9,437 nt of DNA from positions 1 to 9,437 of the forward strand of contig JAFABC010000017.1 in assembly GCA_023426275.1 (NCBI GenBank), read 5' to 3'. Positions 7,346-9,437 of the stretch are shown one piece after another. The DNA is from Pseudomonadota bacterium. Lineage in GTDB: Bacteria; Desulfobacterota; Desulfovibrionia; Desulfovibrionales; Desulfovibrionaceae. Position numbers and translations under genes: made by a program. Within the stretch, counting starts at the first letter, position 1. Each line of letters starts with the position of its first letter. The notes below the pieces were generated by a model. That model saw nothing but the letters and a program-made list of their open reading frames with translations. It had not been told where the DNA came from and did not search any database.

Positions 7346-7965
7346 GACTGCCCCTCCTGCCGCGCCTCGGCCTCCCAGATGGTCCAGCCGCGATCATGGT
7401 CCGTGTAGGCGCTCGTCACGTGGAGCCGCTCGTGGGGGGTGACGATGCTGCAGCCCGGGGCCAGATCCGGACAGGCGGCCATCCAGCCGGTGCGGATGCC
7501 GACGCCGACCGTCCGGGCGGCCAGCACGCGTTCGCGGCCGGACAGGCCGTGCACGGCCGCGCGACCGCTCCAGATGTCGACCGGCACCGTCTTGTAGCCG
7601 AGCGCCCCGTCAGACACCTGCTGGTCCCGCTGGACGGTCACGGCCACCACCAGCGCGCCCTGGGCCAGCCCCAGCACCAGCATGTCGCCCTCGGGCCACG
7701 AGTCCTGCACGGTCCAGGTCCGGCCGAGCTGCTCGATGGTGTCGCCAAAAGCCGGCGCGGCCGGCAGGGCGTCGGGCAGGAGCCAGGCGCGGCCGAGCCG
7801 TACCTGCCCCAGGTTGACGGTGTCGCGCAGGGCGGCGTTGATGCCGGTCCAGGCCTCGCCGTCCTCGATGCAGGCGATCACAGGCGTGGCCGCGTCGTCC
7901 GCCGCCGCCGTGTAGACCGCCGACGACGCGAACGTGTGGAGAAAAGCACCCGGGTTATCCAACAT
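7342..7965 (-). CDS. Head-tail connector, apparent fusion of two joining domains
   Basis: 207 residues. ATG 7965 is fixed by AGGAGGA at 7980-7974, eight bases upstream, and the gene overlaps the zinc-protein gene by 11 bases. The N-terminal part (about 1-105) has the feel of lambda gpFII-like tail attachment proteins, with FGDTIEQLGRTWTVQDSWPE (73-92) followed by MLVLGL. The C-terminal part (about 106-207) resembles the SPP1 gp16/HK97 gp7-type head-tail joining family (Phage_H_T_join): VVAVTVQRDQQVSDGALG, VDIWSGRAAVHGLSGRE, then TPHERLHVTSAYTDHDRGWT before an acidic end. No stop separates them. Such proteins sit between portal/adaptor and tail terminator. The C-terminal call is firmer than the N-terminal one. 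Confidence 0.75.
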   Translation of the reverse strand: MLDNPGAFLHTFASSAVYTAAADDAATPVIACIEDGEAWTGINAALRDTVNLGQVRLGRAWLLPDALPAAPAFGDTIEQLGRTWTVQDSWPEGDMLVLGLAQGALVVAVTVQRDQQVSDGALGYKTVPVDIWSGRAAVHGLSGRERVLAARTVGVGIRTGWMAACPDLAPGCSIVTPHERLHVTSAYTDHDRGWTIWEAEARQEGQS

Positions 7966-8170
7966 GGTCGGCTTCCTCCTGGCAGGCCACGCAACGGCAG
8001 GCCGTGGGCAGGATGCGCAGCCGCGCGCCGGGGATGGGCTCCCCGCAGTCGCAGCACACCACCACGCCGGCCTCGTAGACCTGCTCCCCGGCCTGCGGCC
8101 GGACGGCGTGCAGCGCCGCCAGCTGGTGGGCCCGTTCGTCCGCCTGCGCCCTGTCCGCAATGTCCGCCAT
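7955..8170 (-). CDS. DksA/TraR-family C4 zinc-finger protein
   Basis: 71 residues from ATG 8170. A TTG at 8194 in frame is less likely because the ATG has a GGGGG-rich ribosome site and gives the usual phage TraR length and MADI start. The Cys pattern C39-x2-C42-x17-C60-x2-C63 exactly matches the DksA/TraR zinc finger, with the family's CGEPIPGARL and CxxCQ context. Asp3 and Asp6 are present, as in TraR, where N-terminal acidic residues reach the RNA polymerase active site through the secondary channel and mimic ppGpp plus DksA. Likely role: tuning host or phage transcription late in infection. The N-terminal helix is short, so it is TraR-like rather than DksA-like. Target promoters cannot be told. 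Confidence 0.9.
   Translation of the reverse strand: MADIADRAQADERAHQLAALHAVRPQAGEQVYEAGVVVCCDCGEPIPGARLRILPTACRCVACQEEADHVG
7974..7980 (-). promoter_or_regulatory. Shine-Dalgarno site for the connector gene
   Basis: AGGAGGA on the minus strand lies eight bases before ATG 7965, inside the coding region of the zinc-finger gene. It decides against the long upstream extension of this frame (to 8190), which would read through the whole zinc-protein gene. It also implies re-initiation after that gene's TAA at 7957-7955. Confidence 0.75.
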
Positions 8171-8180
8171 GGTCGCCCCC

Positions 8181-8208
8181 AAAACCTCAAGCAACGCCCG
8201 AGGGTTTT
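8181..8208 (-). other. Inverted repeat between o-spanin and zinc-finger genes
   Basis: Within the 45-base gap, the largest in the window, the minus strand reads AAAACCcTC, an 11-base loop, then GAGGTTTT: eight pairs with a one-base bulge. The 3' arm ends in TTTT but is followed at once by GGGGG and the ATG at 8170, and the stem is AT-rich, so it is a poor intrinsic terminator. It could affect initiation or message stability at the lysis/neck boundary. Function is not established. Confidence 0.4.
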
Positions 8209-8215
8209 ACAAAAC

Positions 8216-8485
8216 TTATTTGGTTTCGGTCGCCTGCGCCTCGTAGCAGTCGAGGGCGGCGGCCTGCTGCTCGATCATCCAGCACTGCCGGTCGACCAGC
8301 GTAAGCAGCCGGTCCAGATTGTCCGGGGAGCAGACATGCCGCTCCGGATCGATGGCCGGCAGCTCCGGCATGGCCGGCCTGGGGCACGGCGTGACGCCGC
8401 GCCGCACCACGACCGGAGCGCCGGCACAGCCGCTACTCGCGACAAGCAGCATTGAGATGCACAGCAGCTTTACGGCTCGTGGCAT
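8216..8485 (-). CDS. Outer-membrane spanin (Rz1-like lipoprotein)
   Basis: 89 residues starting MPRAVKLLCISMLLVASSGC at ATG 8485. A positively charged start, hydrophobic stretch and Cys20 form a lipoprotein signal, although the lipobox (SSGC) lacks the usual Leu at -3. Mature protein begins CAGAPVVVRR and has a Pro-rich stretch (TPCPRPAMPELPAIDPE), typical of o-spanins, then a helical, Gln/Ala-rich end. It overlaps the 3' end of the i-spanin gene by 53 bases in another frame, the classic Rz/Rz1 arrangement. Anchored in the outer membrane, it would pair with the i-spanin across the periplasm to fuse the membranes in the last lysis step. An AAAGG/GGTGG-type ribosome site precedes the start. It is longer than lambda Rz1. 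Confidence 0.82.
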   Translation of the reverse strand: MPRAVKLLCISMLLVASSGCAGAPVVVRRGVTPCPRPAMPELPAIDPERHVCSPDNLDRLLTLVDRQCWMIEQQAAALDCYEAQATETK

Positions 8486-8810
8486 CGTCCACCACCTTTC
8501 CGGCCTGCGCCGGCACGGGCTTGGCGTTTCGCACGATCACGGCCCGGCCGGCGGCCCGGGCCTGCTCCCTGGCGTTGGCCTCCTGGCAGGCCGAGACCTG
8601 GGCGGACAGCCCATCGGCGGCGGCCCGGGCGGCCTGCTCCGCCGTCTCGAACCGGGCGGCGCGGGCATTGGCCTCGCCCAGCTCCCGGGCCGTGTTGGCC
8701 AGCTCCACGCGCAGCCCGGCCAACCGCAGGGACTGCCACGTCAAGGCGGCCAGCAGCACGGCCAGCAGCAGGCCGCCGCCCCCGAGAATGGCGCGGCTGG
8801 TCATGGGCAT
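8433..8810 (-). CDS. Inner-membrane spanin (Rz-like)
   Basis: 125 residues from ATG 8810; ATG 8804 is an equal alternative giving an ATGA overlap with the transglycosylase stop. A single N-terminal membrane anchor (AILGGGGLLLAVLLAALTW, residues 7-25) is followed by a long Ala-, Glu- and Arg-rich periplasmic coiled coil to about residue 90 and a basic tail. This is the i-spanin plan: a type II membrane protein whose periplasmic helices bind the partner lipoprotein. The gene's last 53 bases also encode the start of the o-spanin. No holin is visible between the transglycosylase and this gene; if the phage has one it lies outside the window. The in-frame extension to 9071 runs antisense-like through the transglycosylase and is not real. 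Confidence 0.85.
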   Translation of the reverse strand: MPMTSRAILGGGGLLLAVLLAALTWQSLRLAGLRVELANTARELGEANARAARFETAEQAARAAADGLSAQVSACQEANAREQARAAGRAVIVRNAKPVPAQAGKVVDDATSRKAAVHLNAACRE

Positions 8811-9437
8811 ACCCCGCCGCCGAACCCGGCGGCCGCGTAACGCGGCGTCAGCGTGCGCAGGATTCGCCGGGGATAGCCCCGGTTCTCGCGCCAATTGGCG
8901 GCGGACCGGCCCGCGTTGCAGGTCTCGACGTTGTCCCACCAGACATCCGGCGCGAGCCCGAGTCCGACGGCACGCTGCCTGTCCCGGCGCACCCAGCCCA
9001 GGCCGCCGTTGTAGGCCGACAGGGCCATGGCCATGCGATCGCACGGCGTGGCCGCCTCGATGCGCTCCCACAGCCAGCGGTCATAGGTAACGAGCGCCCG
9101 CAGGGCCCAACTCGGATTGTATGGTTCATTGGCCGCCAGCTCGGGAAACAGCTTGGAAATCCAGTCCGCCGTGGCCGGCATGAACTGGGCCATGCCCTGC
9201 GCCCCGACCGGGCTTTTGACCGTTGCCCGCCAGCCTGATTCCTGGTGAACCTGCGCCCCAAACGTGGCCACCGGGGCGGACAGGCCCCAGATGGCCCGGG
9301 CATTGCGGATCAGCTCGGCGCGGTAGCGCAAGGCGGCGGCCGGGATGCCGCGCACGACCGGCGCGGCAGCGGCGGCGGCTTCGGCCGGAGGCGATGCCGG
9401 CACCTCTGCCGCCGGGGCTTGCGCCGTCTCTCCGGGC
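8801..9437 (-). CDS. Lytic transglycosylase, SLT family (5' end beyond the right edge)
   Basis: This enzyme cleaves the MurNAc-GlcNAc bond of peptidoglycan to give 1,6-anhydro ends. The catalytic glutamate is seen in HQESGW (Glu codon at 9239-9241), followed by GAQGMAQFMP and, further on, SAYNGG, the three hallmarks of family 1 SLT domains. A GTG at 9403 could start a 200-residue protein, but the frame stays open to the edge, no good ribosome site precedes that GTG, and the leading Ala/Pro-rich stretch looks like a linker. The real start, and any signal peptide, are therefore probably outside. Context with spanins makes it the phage endolysin rather than a tail-borne enzyme; the latter is the main alternative. 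The C-terminus ends GFGGGVCP. Confidence 0.92.
   Translation of the reverse strand, partial: PGETAQAPAAEVPASPPAEAAAAAAPVVRGIPAAALRYRAELIRNARAIWGLSAPVATFGAQVHQESGWRATVKSPVGAQGMAQFMPATADWISKLFPELAANEPYNPSWALRALVTYDRWLWERIEAATPCDRMAMALSAYNGGLGWVRRDRQRAVGLGLAPDVWWDNVETCNAGRSAANWRENRGYPRRILRTLTPRYAAAGFGGGVCP

Noticed and set aside
7955..8194. TTG start for the zinc-finger protein
   Set aside because: It adds eight residues lying in the inverted repeat. ATG 8170 has a better ribosome site and gives the usual TraR length and start.
8433..9071. Long 212-residue version of the i-spanin frame
   Set aside because: The extra N-terminal part overlaps the conserved transglycosylase domain and is Arg/Gly-rich. 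The membrane anchor begins right after the ATGs at 8810/8804.
1..9437. CRISPR array, tRNA, insertion sequence, attachment site, origin or toxin-antitoxin genes
   Set aside because: No direct-repeat array at DNA level, no cloverleaf-like sequence, no transposase or integrase motif on either strand, and no gap long enough to hold them.

Overview
The window is a contiguous block of late structural and lysis genes of a tailed phage or prophage, all on the minus strand, so transcription runs from the right edge to the left. The DNA is GC-rich. A two-component spanin pair implies a Gram-negative host. A high-GC proteobacterium, possibly a Desulfovibrionaceae member, is my impression only. Nothing here is host-specific, and there are no tRNAs, insertion sequences, integrase genes or attachment sites.

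Layout in transcription order (right to left). Lysis block: a lytic transglycosylase cut by the right edge, an inner-membrane spanin, an embedded and overlapping outer-membrane spanin lipoprotein, then a small DksA/TraR-type zinc protein. Neck block: a 207-residue connector that looks like two head-tail joining domains fused in one frame, an unrecognised 63-residue protein, an HK97 gp10-like protein and a tail terminator. Tail block: the tail tube protein, a G/GT-type tail assembly chaperone pair made through a -1 ribosomal frameshift, and a giant tape measure protein that fills the left half of the window and is still open at the left edge (at least 1629 residues, with no stop in frame). The absence of a sheath gene between terminator and tube argues for a long, non-contractile (siphovirus-type) tail.

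Genes are packed with overlaps or very short gaps (ATGA and GTGA junctions, TAG directly followed by ATG). This implies one polycistronic, translationally coupled message. The longest gap is 45 bases, so there is no empty stretch to describe. No promoter or convincing intrinsic terminator was seen.

The most interesting points are a textbook-like three-part -1 frameshift cassette in the chaperone gene (5255-5300), a roughly 70-residue repeat array at the C-terminal end of the tape measure (1-724), a composite tape measure combining TP901-type and lambda-type regions, a fused head-tail connector, and a lysis cassette placed just before the neck genes, as in P2-like phages, but attached to a siphovirus-type tail.
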